A DNA stretch of 64,000 nt from Korobacter sp963758505 (GTDB taxonomy: Bacteria; Acidobacteriota; Terriglobia; Terriglobales; Acidobacteriaceae), in the NCBI GenBank assembly GCA_963758505.1, contig CAVWVJ010000003.1, forward strand, positions 1,736,001 through 1,800,000, written 5' to 3'. Below, one piece after another: positions 43,710 to 51,957 of this stretch (within the stretch, counting starts at the first letter, position 1; each line of letters begins with the position of its first letter). The translations under genes and the position numbers were made by a program. The notes below the pieces were generated by a model. That model was not told where the DNA came from. It did no database searches and worked only from the letters and a program-made list of their open reading frames with translations.

Positions 43710-44765
43710 ATGATTTATTCAGTTGGTGTGGACCTCGGCGGCACGAACCTGCGCATTGCTGCCGTCGACGATCGCGGAACTCTCCTCGAGAAAGTGACCC
43801 TCGGGACACAAGTGCAGCGCGGCCGCGAGTACGTCATCAGTGAAATGGCGACCGCCATCCGCACGCTCACCGAAAAGTACCGGGGACAAGGCGAACTGGC
43901 GGGCATCGGGATAGGCGTGCCCGGGTTCATCGACATGGATACCGGGACGGTACGCGAGTCGCCGAACCTGCCTGGCTGGGCGGATTACCCGGTACACCAG
44001 GACATCGAGCATCGGCTCGGGACCAAGGTCGTGCTCGAAAACGATGCCAATGCCGCCGCCATGGGGGAGAAGTGGCTGGGCGCGGGACGCGAAGTGGATG
44101 ACCTGGCGATGTTCACACTCGGCACCGGGGTCGGTGGCGGCATCATTCTCAACGGACGCGTGTGGCACGGCATGAAGGGCATGGCCGGTGAACTGGGCCA
44201 CAGCATGGTGGTTCCCGATGGCCACGCGTGCGGGTGCGGCAGCCACGGCTGCCTGGAACAGTATGCCTCGGCGACCGCCATCGTGCGGATGGCGCGCGAA
44301 GCAGTCGCGAGCGGCATGTCCACCGCGCTGGCCAACGCCTCGCGCAACGATGTGGAGTTCAGTTCGAAAGTGGTCTATCAACTTGCGATCCAAGGCGATC
44401 TTGCCGCGCAGGAAGTCTTCAATCGGGTTGGCCGGTCCCTGGGCATCACGATCGCAACCTTCGTGAATGCGCTGAACTTTCCCATGTACGTGGTCGGCGG
44501 TGGAGTCGTGAGTGCCTGGGATGCATTCAGTCCGGCGATGTTTGACGAGCTGCGGATGCGCTCCTTTATTTATCGGGTCACCGCCCCTGAATCCGTGAAG
44601 GCGGGAGAGAAGCGCACGATCGTAACCCGCGCGCTGCTGGGCAGCGATGCCGGTTTATTTGGCGCGGCACGCCTTCCCATGTTGCTTGCCGACGGAAGTT
44701 CGGCAGCCCCTGCAGCCAAAGCAAAAGAGGGCGCTGCGGGAACCCCACTCGCCGGCGGACGATAG
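43710..44765 (+). CDS. ROK-family sugar kinase (glucokinase-like)
   Basis: 351 residues from ATG 43710 with GGTAGGGA before it. The ATP phosphate-binding motif VGVDLGGTNLRIAAVD opens the protein. NDANAAAMGEKWLGAG contains the catalytic Asp (in ENDANA). The zinc site GHSMVVPDGHACGCGSHGCLEQYAS has the ROK consensus CxCGxxGCxE. No helix-turn-helix is fused, so this is a kinase rather than a ROK repressor. Glucose is the likely substrate; N-acetyl sugars are possible. A shared terminator separates it from hisC. Confidence 0.9.
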   Translation: MIYSVGVDLGGTNLRIAAVDDRGTLLEKVTLGTQVQRGREYVISEMATAIRTLTEKYRGQGELAGIGIGVPGFIDMDTGTVRESPNLPGWADYPVHQDIEHRLGTKVVLENDANAAAMGEKWLGAGREVDDLAMFTLGTGVGGGIILNGRVWHGMKGMAGELGHSMVVPDGHACGCGSHGCLEQYASATAIVRMAREAVASGMSTALANASRNDVEFSSKVVYQLAIQGDLAAQEVFNRVGRSLGITIATFVNALNFPMYVVGGGVVSAWDAFSPAMFDELRMRSFIYRVTAPESVKAGEKRTIVTRALLGSDAGLFGAARLPMLLADGSSAAPAAKAKEGAAGTPLAGGR

Positions 44766-44780
44766 TCCGTTCCAATCAAT

Positions 44781-44811
44781 AACAAAGGCCGCCTTCGGGG
44801 CGGCCTTTGTT
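44781..44811. terminator. Bidirectional rho-independent terminator between the ROK kinase and hisC
   Basis: A 13-bp perfect stem (AACAAAGGCCGCC 44781-44793 with GGCGGCCTTTGTT 44799-44811) around a five-base loop. T-rich ends occur on both strands, suitable for the convergent genes on either side. Confidence 0.9.
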
Positions 44812-44825
44812 GTTGGGAAAACGGT

Positions 44826-45950
44826 TCAGCGCACCGGTTCCTTGGCAAGAACCTTCTGCAAAGCGTGCAGGAAATTCTGGTTTTGGTCAGGATTGCCAAT
44901 GGTGACACGCAGGCCTTTTGGGATGCCCCATCCACCCAGGGGACGCACGATGACGCCCGATTGTTCCAAGGCTTTCGCGATTCCGGGCGCATCCTCTTCC
45001 ACCTCGAAGAAAACGAAGTTCGCCCACGTCGGCACGACGTGCAGGCCCATCTCGCGCAATCCTCGGAGAAGTACCTCGGCGCCGGCGGCGTTGTTCTCGA
45101 CCGTACGGCGCAGGTGCTCGTCATCATGCAGCGCTGCAATTGCGGCGGCCTCGCCGATGCTGGTCGTCTGGAACGCCGTGCGCACGCGTCCCAGGTAGTT
45201 CATCAGCTCCGGATCCCCAATGCCGAAGCCAACGCGGACACCGGCGAGCCCGTGCGTCTTCGAGAAGGTGCGCAGCACGATGACTTTGCGGCCTTCTTTC
45301 ACATAGCGCGCGGAGTGCGAGTACTCGATGCCACGCAGTTGCGCCAGGTGCTTGGCGAAGTCGTAATAAGCCTCGTCGAGGACGGTGACGACGCTGTCGG
45401 GCACGCGGTCGAGATAATGATCCATCGCCTTGGCATCGAACATCGTGCCCGTTGGATTATTCGGGTTCGCAAGGAAGACCACGCGGGTGCGTTCATCGAT
45501 GGCCTTCAATATGCCGTCGAGGTCGAAGCCGTCGTCCTTGGTCGGGACCAGCTTCAAGGTGGCACCGGCCGCCCGCGTAACGATGGGATACACGATAAAG
45601 GTGCGCTCGCTGGTGACTGCGTTCAGCCCGGGAGCGAGCAGCGTGCGGCCGATCATGTCCAGGCAGGGAGTAGAGCCACCGGTGACCAGGACGTGGTCCG
45701 GCGTGACGCCCTCGTTCTCTGCGATTTTCTTGGCCAACTCCGGTGCGCCATTCTCGGGATAGAGGTGCACTTCGCGCAGCGCATGCTGCATCGCTTCCAG
45801 CGCGCGCGGCGATGGCCCGAACGGGTTCTCGTTCGACGCCATCTTCGTGCACTTGATTCCAGTTTCTTCTTCGGCCTGCCGGAGAGGCTTGCCGGGAACA
45901 TACGGTCCGAGGGCGCGGAGGTGCGCTGGAACCATTTCTTCGTACTTCAT
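44826..45950 (-). CDS. hisC: Histidinol-phosphate aminotransferase
   Basis: 374 residues of the class I/II PLP aminotransferase fold. ASNENPFGPSP near residue 39 is the HisC substrate-binding signature. The PLP lysine is in RTFSKTHGLAGVRVGFG, and LANPNNPTG and LDEAYYDFA are also present. It converts imidazole-acetol phosphate to histidinol phosphate in histidine synthesis, and may also serve aromatic amino acids. It is the last gene of the long leftward operon and its ATG overlaps the pseudouridine synthase stop by four bases. Confidence 0.92.
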   Translation of the reverse strand: MKYEEMVPAHLRALGPYVPGKPLRQAEEETGIKCTKMASNENPFGPSPRALEAMQHALREVHLYPENGAPELAKKIAENEGVTPDHVLVTGGSTPCLDMIGRTLLAPGLNAVTSERTFIVYPIVTRAAGATLKLVPTKDDGFDLDGILKAIDERTRVVFLANPNNPTGTMFDAKAMDHYLDRVPDSVVTVLDEAYYDFAKHLAQLRGIEYSHSARYVKEGRKVIVLRTFSKTHGLAGVRVGFGIGDPELMNYLGRVRTAFQTTSIGEAAAIAALHDDEHLRRTVENNAAGAEVLLRGLREMGLHVVPTWANFVFFEVEEDAPGIAKALEQSGVIVRPLGGWGIPKGLRVTIGNPDQNQNFLHALQKVLAKEPVR

Positions 45951-47671
45951 CGCCTGTCCTTAGGCTTGCGGAAGGGACGCTTTGGGTTGCGACCCTCGGA
46001 GCCACGGCGCGGGCCTTTGGGTCCACGCCCACCCGATTCTAGCTTTCCGGAGAATCGCTTGGCGACGAATTCCTTAGACCGTGGTTCCTCCCGTTCCGGA
46101 ACGGCGCGATCTGTACGGGGACGGAAGTCCTTGCGAAAGCCGCCGGGCTTTTTGCCGAATCGACCGCCGGAGGATGGACGGCCGGAGGATGGACGGCCCG
46201 AGGATGGGCGACGAGGCCCCCCGCGAGCGGGTTCTTCGCGACTCGACCGGAAGGCTGGCCGGCCTTCGCGCTTGCCACGGAATTCCTTGCCGGCACCGCG
46301 CTCTTCGCGCGCCGGTCCGCTTCGCTCAAAGCTCCTGGGACTGCTGCGACGCGGGCGTTCACCGCTCTCTCCCCGATCCGGACGCGCGCCAAACTTGCCG
46401 CGCCCAGCGAACGGAGGACGTGATCCGGCGCGACCTCCCGCCCTTCCAAAGCTCTTGCCCCGAGCCTCGCCCCCCGCCGCCGGCTTCCTGCCGCGGAATG
46501 GACGACCTCCCTCAGATCCGGTCGAAGCAGATCTCGAGGGACGTCGCTCGCCACGCGCCGGTGGCTTGCCGACCCTTGGGCGTTCGCCTCGCGCATCGCC
46601 GGGGCGCCCGCGGAATGCCGGACGCGCGCCGCCTTCGCGCTTCGGGAACTTTGGCCGCTCAATGCGCTCGCGGGGCGCTTCGACCTCGCGCTTGCCATCG
46701 GAATCGAACCGCGCCGTGCGGGTGCGTTCTTCACGCGGACTCTCGAACTCCGAGCGATCTTTGTACGACCCTTTTTGAAAAGCTCCGCCCTCGCGAGCAG
46801 GGCCTTTGCCAAACGCCGGCCTTTCACCGCGCCCACCTTTATTAAAGCGCGGACGCTCATCGCGAGCACGCGGCGGAGCATGGCGCCCCTCGGAGGCTTG
46901 CTTCAACCGTGCAACTTCCGGAGGCTTCAGCAGGCGGAACTCGCCGTTTTCCACGTCGAGCTTCAGCGGGCCATATTCCACGCGCTTGATCTTCTCGACG
47001 TGATGTCCGATGAAGTCAAACATGCGACGGATTTGGCGGTTGCGTCCTTCGGTGAGCGTGACTTCGTACCAGGGATTGTCGCCTTCGCGCGAGAGTTCGA
47101 TCTTCGCCGGCGCAGTCTTTACCGCGGTGGAGCGCCGCTTCTCGCCTCCGAACCTTCCACCGTCTTCGGGCGCAGCGTGAATGTTGCCCTGCTCGGCGGG
47201 AAGTTGCACTCCGTCGCGGAGCTGCTGGATCTGTTCTGCTGTCGGCTCCCCGCTGACTTTCACCAGGTACTTCTTGGGAACGTGGGTGGAGGCGTGGGTG
47301 AGCTTTGCGGCTATTTCACCATCATTGGTCAGCAGCAGCAGGCCTTCACTGAGATAATCGAGGCGGCCCACCGGGTAGACGCGGGCTGGGATCGCTTTCA
47401 CGAGATCCATCACCGTCGGACGTCCCTCGGGGTCCGTTACCGTCGTGACATAGCCCTTCGGCTTGTGCAGCAACACATACACATGCTCCTCGGGGGCGAG
47501 CGTCTTCCCATCGACGCGGATGTCATCGGTCTCCGGGTCTGCCTTCGATCCGAGTTCATTCTTTACTTCGCCGTTCACGGTCACACGCCCGGCGGTGATT
47601 AATTCTTCAGCCTTGCGGCGCGAGGCTACGCCCGCAGCGGCGATGATTTTCTGCAATCTTTCGGAAGACAT
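45947..47671 (-). CDS. rluB: RluB/RsuA-type pseudouridine synthase with a long Arg/Gly-rich disordered tail
   Basis: 574 residues. Residues 1-65 form an S4 RNA-binding domain (RLQKIIAAAGVASRRKAEELI). The catalytic domain spans about 65-245 with the active Asp in PVGRLDYLSEGLLLLTND and the segment RNRQIRRMFDFIGH. Normal family members end near residue 250-300. Here about 320 further residues are Arg, Gly, Pro, Ser and Glu rich, with repeated RPSFG-like blocks and a triple RPSSG repeat (15-bp DNA repeat at 46167-46211). Such tails are disordered and bind RNA. The enzyme probably modifies 23S rRNA (RluB-like), with the tail increasing ribosome affinity. Confidence 0.88.
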   Translation of the reverse strand: MSSERLQKIIAAAGVASRRKAEELITAGRVTVNGEVKNELGSKADPETDDIRVDGKTLAPEEHVYVLLHKPKGYVTTVTDPEGRPTVMDLVKAIPARVYPVGRLDYLSEGLLLLTNDGEIAAKLTHASTHVPKKYLVKVSGEPTAEQIQQLRDGVQLPAEQGNIHAAPEDGGRFGGEKRRSTAVKTAPAKIELSREGDNPWYEVTLTEGRNRQIRRMFDFIGHHVEKIKRVEYGPLKLDVENGEFRLLKPPEVARLKQASEGRHAPPRARDERPRFNKGGRGERPAFGKGPAREGGAFQKGSYKDRSEFESPREERTRTARFDSDGKREVEAPRERIERPKFPKREGGARPAFRGRPGDARGERPRVGKPPARGERRPSRSASTGSEGGRPFRGRKPAAGGEARGKSFGRAGGRAGSRPPFAGRGKFGARPDRGESGERPRRSSPRSFERSGPAREERGAGKEFRGKREGRPAFRSSREEPARGGPRRPSSGRPSSGRPSSGGRFGKKPGGFRKDFRPRTDRAVPEREEPRSKEFVAKRFSGKLESGGRGPKGPRRGSEGRNPKRPFRKPKDRR

Positions 47672-47679
47672 TTTGAGCC

Positions 47680-48639
47680 TTATGCTTTCTCAGTCGTTGA
47701 GCCCTGGATTTCAGGCGGGTTTGCATTCGACTCGTCGGGAGGCTCAGTAGTTTCAGATGCCACGTTGGCGTTGGCGGATTGCGTAACTTCCGCGTCCTGC
47801 TCCCTGACCATCTCGTCTTCCCGCGCCATCATCGCATCGTCCACCCGTTGCGGGTCGACGGATGTGTCGCCTTGCGGCGCACTTTCCGCTTCGAAGATGA
47901 TGCCCTGGCCTGCGTCGCCGAGTTTTTCGAATTCTTCCATGCTCGGCAATTCGTTCACGTCCTTCAGCCCAAACCGCAGCAGGAACTCTTTCGTCGTCTT
48001 GTACAAAATGGGGCGCCCGATGACCTGCTTCCGGCCAGCCGTGGTTACAAGCTTTCGATCGAGCAGGGTGGCAATCACGCCGGAGGAATCCACGCCGCGA
48101 ATCTCGCTGACCTCCGGCGCGGTAACCGGCTGCTTGTAGGCTACGACCGCCAGCGTCTCGAGTGCCTGCAACGAGAGCCGGATCGGCGGCTTCAGGCTCT
48201 TGGCGAAGCCAACCACCAGGTCGTGATGCTCGGGCTTGGTGGCCATGCGATAGCCGCCGGCAATCTGGCGAATTTCAACGCCGCGCGCATCGGTCTGATA
48301 TTCGGTAACGAACTCCGCCAGTACAGTGCGCAGCTTCGCCTTGACTGCCGTTAACTCGGGATCCTTGAGTTTCTTCTTCGCGCCGGGTTCGGGCGCAGGA
48401 GCCTCCGCCGCGGAGTCCTCCGCCGCGGCTTCGAACATGGCGGTGGGCTCGGAAGAGAGTTCCCGGCCTTCCCGCGCTGGCTCGGACCCTGCCTCGGGTG
48501 CCGTGCCGGCGTTAGCGTTGCCTGCTTCGGTCGCGAGTTCCGCGAGAACGTCCTGCTTCAACAACACGGCCATCTGGTCTATCGTGACCGGCTCTTCCGC
48601 GGCGTAGATGATTGCTTCGAGTTTTCCCTTGAGCGACAT
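47680..48639 (-). CDS. scpB: Chromosome segregation and condensation protein ScpB
   Basis: 319 residues, long for ScpB (about 180-220 usual). The two winged-helix domains are recognisable: LKGKLEAIIYAAEEPVTIDQMAVLL at the start, and later IRLSLQALETLAVVAYKQPVTAPEVSEIRGVDSSGVIATLLDRKLV. Between them, residues about 30-90 are an Ala/Glu/Pro-rich insertion that looks disordered, and about 80 residues at the C-terminus are acidic and low in complexity. ScpB binds ScpA and Smc to form bacterial condensin. It lies nine bases upstream of the pseudouridine synthase gene and follows scpA. Confidence 0.9.
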   Translation of the reverse strand: MSLKGKLEAIIYAAEEPVTIDQMAVLLKQDVLAELATEAGNANAGTAPEAGSEPAREGRELSSEPTAMFEAAAEDSAAEAPAPEPGAKKKLKDPELTAVKAKLRTVLAEFVTEYQTDARGVEIRQIAGGYRMATKPEHHDLVVGFAKSLKPPIRLSLQALETLAVVAYKQPVTAPEVSEIRGVDSSGVIATLLDRKLVTTAGRKQVIGRPILYKTTKEFLLRFGLKDVNELPSMEEFEKLGDAGQGIIFEAESAPQGDTSVDPQRVDDAMMAREDEMVREQDAEVTQSANANVASETTEPPDESNANPPEIQGSTTEKA

Positions 48640-48716
48640 GCTGATGTGTTGTCCTCATTCTGCTTCGTCTCACGACGGTGCCGTGTCCGAATTCGTGTAG
48701 GCGGTCCCTACGGGTT

Positions 48717-49577
48717 CTACTTCCAGTCGTCGCGGACCGCGCTTTGTTCGGCCATGATGTTATCGAAGTTCATGTCCTTCTTGATCACCACATCTCCAAA
48801 AACGGTATCCTGCCGTGCGAGCACCGCTTGCAGGCGGATCAATTCAAGAAGCGCAAGAAATGCACAGACCAGTGCATTGCGGCTGTTCAAGGGCTTCAGC
48901 AGCGCCTTGAGGCGCACCGGTTTTTCTTCCAGCGAAAGCCGGCGTCGCATGTAGTCGATCATTTGTCCGACCGTCACCGAATCGTCGGATACGTCGAAGG
49001 TCGGTTTCGATTTCGCGCGGTCGAGGATCTCACGGAAGGTCTTCACCAGATCGATGACATCGGCGGCGAGCTCGGGCTCCGCGCCTTCCGCATCCTTGAA
49101 ATCCTTCATCGCCGGGTTGGTAAGAACGGCATCTTCGATCTGCTGTTTCTGGAGGAGCATCTGCGCCGCCGTTTTGAAGCGTTCATGCTCCAGCAGTCGA
49201 TTGACGAGTTCCATGCGCGGATCGTCTTCCGCTCCGGCGATGGCATCGGGGTCACGCGGTAACAACATCTTCGACTTGATATGAATGAGCAGGGACGCCA
49301 TGTAAATGAACTCAGCCGCCACATCCACATCGATCGTCTTAATGTGCTCGGTGTAGGTCAGGTACTGGCGCGTGATCTTCGCGATCGGGATGTCGTAGAT
49401 GTCGATATCCTGCTTGCGCACCAGGTCGAGCAGAAGGTCGAGCGGGCCATCGTAGATCTGTCCAACTATGATCGAGAAAACCGAATCGTCACGATCCTGC
49501 GCGCGCTTTCCGTTCTGCGCGGAAGAGGCAGGAGTTGTAGTGGCATTCTGCGCTTGTTTTTCGATCGGTTCTGCCAT
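48717..49577 (-). CDS. scpA: Segregation and condensation protein ScpA (kleisin)
   Basis: 286 residues. After a 30-residue polar N-terminus the kleisin motif appears: YDGPLDLLLDLVRKQDIDIYDIPIAKITRQYL (about 42-73) and AAEFIYMASLLIHIKSKMLLPRD. A C-terminal winged helix (ALVCAFLALLELIRLQAVLARQ) contacts Smc. With ScpB and Smc it forms the complex that organises and separates chromosomes. The start follows the trpS stop directly (adjacent bases), and scpB comes 77 bases later. Confidence 0.92.
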   Translation of the reverse strand: MAEPIEKQAQNATTTPASSAQNGKRAQDRDDSVFSIIVGQIYDGPLDLLLDLVRKQDIDIYDIPIAKITRQYLTYTEHIKTIDVDVAAEFIYMASLLIHIKSKMLLPRDPDAIAGAEDDPRMELVNRLLEHERFKTAAQMLLQKQQIEDAVLTNPAMKDFKDAEGAEPELAADVIDLVKTFREILDRAKSKPTFDVSDDSVTVGQMIDYMRRRLSLEEKPVRLKALLKPLNSRNALVCAFLALLELIRLQAVLARQDTVFGDVVIKKDMNFDNIMAEQSAVRDDWK

Positions 49578-50657
49578 CTACTTCGATCCTGAATTGGCGG
49601 TGACGTTCTGCGGCTCGTAACTATGCGAGAAGTTCATCGCTGCCCGGGCTTCGACCATGGTCTTCTCGGCGCACTCACGGGCCTTTGCCGAGCCGGCTTC
49701 GAGAATATCCCATACCATCTTCGGATTGCTCTCGTACTTCGCGCGCCGCTCCTGGATCGGGGCAAGCACGCGCATCACGCTATCGGCGGCCCAGCCCTTG
49801 CATTGAATGCAGCCGATGCCGGCCGTGCGGCAACCCTCGTTGACCCTCGCCATAGTTCCCGCGTCGCTGAAGATTTTGTGCAGGTCGCCCACCGGGCAGA
49901 TGTCAGGATTGCCGGGATCGGTGCGGCGCACCCGCGCTGGATCGGTCACCATCGTCTTCAACTTCGCGCGCACGGTGGCCTCGGGATCCGCCAGCAGGAT
50001 GCTGTTGCCGTAAGACTTCGACATCTTGCGGCCGTCGGTGCCTGGCAACTTCGCCGCCGGTGTGAGCAATGGCTTAGGTTCGGGAAAGACGTGGTTGCGT
50101 TGTGGATCGGCCGCGTTTGCTTTTTGTGGATAGAACTGATTGAAACGCCGCGCAATCTCGCGGCTGATTTCAAGGTGCGGCACCTGGTCTTCGCCGACCG
50201 GCACATATTGCGCCTGGTAAACGAGGATGTCGGAGGTCATAAGCACGGGATAGCCGAGGAAGCCGTAAGTGCCGAGATCTTTGTCCTGGATGTTTTCGCG
50301 CTGTTCTTTGTAGGTAGGCACGCGCTCCAGCCAGCCGAGTGGGGTGATCATCGAAAGCAGCAGGTTCAATTCCGCATGCTGCGGAACGTGCGACTGAATG
50401 AAGAGGGTGGAGCGTTCCGGATCAAGGCCGGCGGAAAGATAATCGACCACGAGTTCGACGCAGCTCTGCTTCACATCGGACGTGTCGGCGTAATTGGTGG
50501 TGAGTGCGTGCCAATCGGCAACGAAGAAAAAGCACTCATACTGGTCCTGCAACTTCACCCAGTTCTGCAAGGCGCCCACGTAGTGCCCGAGATGAAGCTT
50601 CCCGGTGGGGCGCATCCCGCTCAAGACCCTCGCGTTGCTCTTCTGCCTATTCGACAT
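49578..50657 (-). CDS. trpS: Tryptophanyl-tRNA synthetase with a four-cysteine (probable 4Fe-4S) motif
   Basis: 359 residues from ATG 50657 (overlapping the M50 protease stop as TGATG). Class I signatures: KLHLGHY for HIGH near residue 22 and DGRKMSKSYGN for KMSKS near residue 211. The C-terminal anticodon-binding part contains Cys 254, 276, 283 and 286 in the spacing C-x21-C-x6-C-x2-C (DIC, EGC, IGCIQC). This is almost the C-x22-C-x6-C-x2-C motif that binds a 4Fe-4S cluster in Thermotoga maritima TrpRS. The enzyme charges tRNA-Trp in the cytoplasm. Confidence 0.95.
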   Translation of the reverse strand: MSNRQKSNARVLSGMRPTGKLHLGHYVGALQNWVKLQDQYECFFFVADWHALTTNYADTSDVKQSCVELVVDYLSAGLDPERSTLFIQSHVPQHAELNLLLSMITPLGWLERVPTYKEQRENIQDKDLGTYGFLGYPVLMTSDILVYQAQYVPVGEDQVPHLEISREIARRFNQFYPQKANAADPQRNHVFPEPKPLLTPAAKLPGTDGRKMSKSYGNSILLADPEATVRAKLKTMVTDPARVRRTDPGNPDICPVGDLHKIFSDAGTMARVNEGCRTAGIGCIQCKGWAADSVMRVLAPIQERRAKYESNPKMVWDILEAGSAKARECAEKTMVEARAAMNFSHSYEPQNVTANSGSK

Positions 50658-51301
50658 CACGATAAGAAAACCCGGTCGACCAGCACATAGGCCGGTCGGA
50701 ATAAATAGCCGAGAAAGTTGAAATACCAGTTCGCGATAAACAACAGCATCAAGCCATACACTCCCACCTTGTCATAGGTCGCGAGCGCAGATCCGGAGAG
50801 GAAATGCCGAATGACATGGCTGCCGTCAAGGGGCGGAACCGGGATGAGGTTGAAGATAGCGAGCACCAGATTGATGGTGACCGATGAGAGCAGAAGGTAC
50901 AGGATCGGCGCGACGCCGGCATGAATCCGGGGAGTGCCGTTCATCGCAACGTAAAGCTTCAATAGGAGGCCGAAGATCACGATCAGCACCACGTTGCTCG
51001 CAGGACCTGCGAGAGATACCAGGATATCGTCGCCAACCGGGTGCTTGAAGTTGCGCGGATTTACCGGCGTTGGCCTCGCCCAGCCAATGAAGCCGATGCC
51101 CGAGAGCATACCGATCAATGGGATCAGGATGGAGCCGAAGGGATCGATATGGCGCAAAGGATTCAGGGTGATACGGCCAAGCATCTTCGCCGTAGGGTCT
51201 CCACAGCGCGCTGCCGTCCAGGCATGGGCGGCTTCGTGCAGGCTGATCGCGAACAAGAACGCGACCATGTCAAAGAAAATTTTGGCCGGATCGAAGGACA
51301 T
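50657..51301 (-). CDS. Site-2-type (M50) membrane metalloprotease
   Basis: About 214 residues from ATG 51301; a TTG at 51328 would add nine. Several membrane spans surround the zinc motif HEAAHAW (span 1, residues about 22-28) and the third ligand region NLIPVPPLDGSHV. There is no PDZ or CBS domain, so it belongs to the small stand-alone group (YwhC-like). Such proteases cut membrane-spanning substrates, for example anti-sigma factors; the ECF anti-sigma at 59495-60160 is one possible substrate but there is no direct evidence. It overlaps trpS. Confidence 0.87.
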   Translation of the reverse strand: MSFDPAKIFFDMVAFLFAISLHEAAHAWTAARCGDPTAKMLGRITLNPLRHIDPFGSILIPLIGMLSGIGFIGWARPTPVNPRNFKHPVGDDILVSLAGPASNVVLIVIFGLLLKLYVAMNGTPRIHAGVAPILYLLLSSVTINLVLAIFNLIPVPPLDGSHVIRHFLSGSALATYDKVGVYGLMLLFIANWYFNFLGYLFRPAYVLVDRVFLS

Positions 51302-51378
51302 GAGCAACTTCGATACTATCACGCGCAAGTGTCGTAATTACGCAGGTTTGAGCGCTGCTCCGGTCTCGGAATTACGAC

Positions 51379-51957
51379 CTATTTCTGGGTAAACGTGATC
51401 TCCCGGTCGCCGACAATGGCGGAGTCGATGCGGTCCGGCATTCCGAAAACACTGTCCAGATCGGCTTCCGGATATTTCGGCTGGAGGTACTTCTCCACGA
51501 AGTATTCCAGCGCGGCGCGGGGAATCTCCAGCCCATCGAGCGACACGCTTTGCACCTTGACGGAGGCCCGACCGCGCACCGCGGAAGCCTGTGCGGTTAC
51601 ACGCACGGTGTGTACCCCGCTGAACAACGCGAGGAGCGGATTATTCGATCGATTCTTCGCGGTAACCTTGTCGAAATCCACCAATCCCGACCCGTTGATG
51701 ACCGCAGGCTGGTCGTCGATTTTTACGTCGCTCACCCCATCGGGCCACTTCACGCCGCCTTCCGCGAAGTAGGCGTTGATCTCGCGATCGGTGAGCCTGG
51801 TTACCAGACCGCTCTTCGGTGGATTCGACTCGAACGCCACCATCGCGGAGATCTTCCTGTCGGCGCTGGCATATTCAGGGCTGTGCGGCACAGCCCCGGT
51901 TTGTGCCACCAAGCTGCCGCTTACAAGCAGTAAGGATACGATCAACGCGATTTTCAT
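51379..51957 (-). CDS. Secreted or periplasmic protein, lipid-binding-like, unknown
   Basis: 192 residues with a signal peptide (IALIVSLLLVSGSLVAQ, cleaved after VAQ). The mature part has alternating strands (LTDREINAYF, VSDVKIDDQPAVINGSGLVDFDKV, VRVTAQASAVRGRASVKVQSVSLDGLEIP) similar in style to DUF2993/LmeA-like or AsmA-associated beta proteins, which bind lipids. It directly follows the AsmA-like gene with a four-base overlap, supporting a joint role in outer-membrane lipid handling. The family is not certain. Confidence 0.65.
   Translation of the reverse strand: MKIALIVSLLLVSGSLVAQTGAVPHSPEYASADRKISAMVAFESNPPKSGLVTRLTDREINAYFAEGGVKWPDGVSDVKIDDQPAVINGSGLVDFDKVTAKNRSNNPLLALFSGVHTVRVTAQASAVRGRASVKVQSVSLDGLEIPRAALEYFVEKYLQPKYPEADLDSVFGMPDRIDSAIVGDREITFTQK

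Noticed and set aside
46167..46211. Three 15-bp direct repeats, considered as a CRISPR or VNTR array
   Set aside because: They have no spacers and are in frame inside the pseudouridine synthase tail, coding RPSSG three times.
44865..46778. 637-residue plus-strand open frame
   Set aside because: It runs antisense through hisC and the Arg/Gly-rich tail of the pseudouridine synthase, where GC-rich codons suppress stops on the other strand. The true genes have full catalytic motifs.
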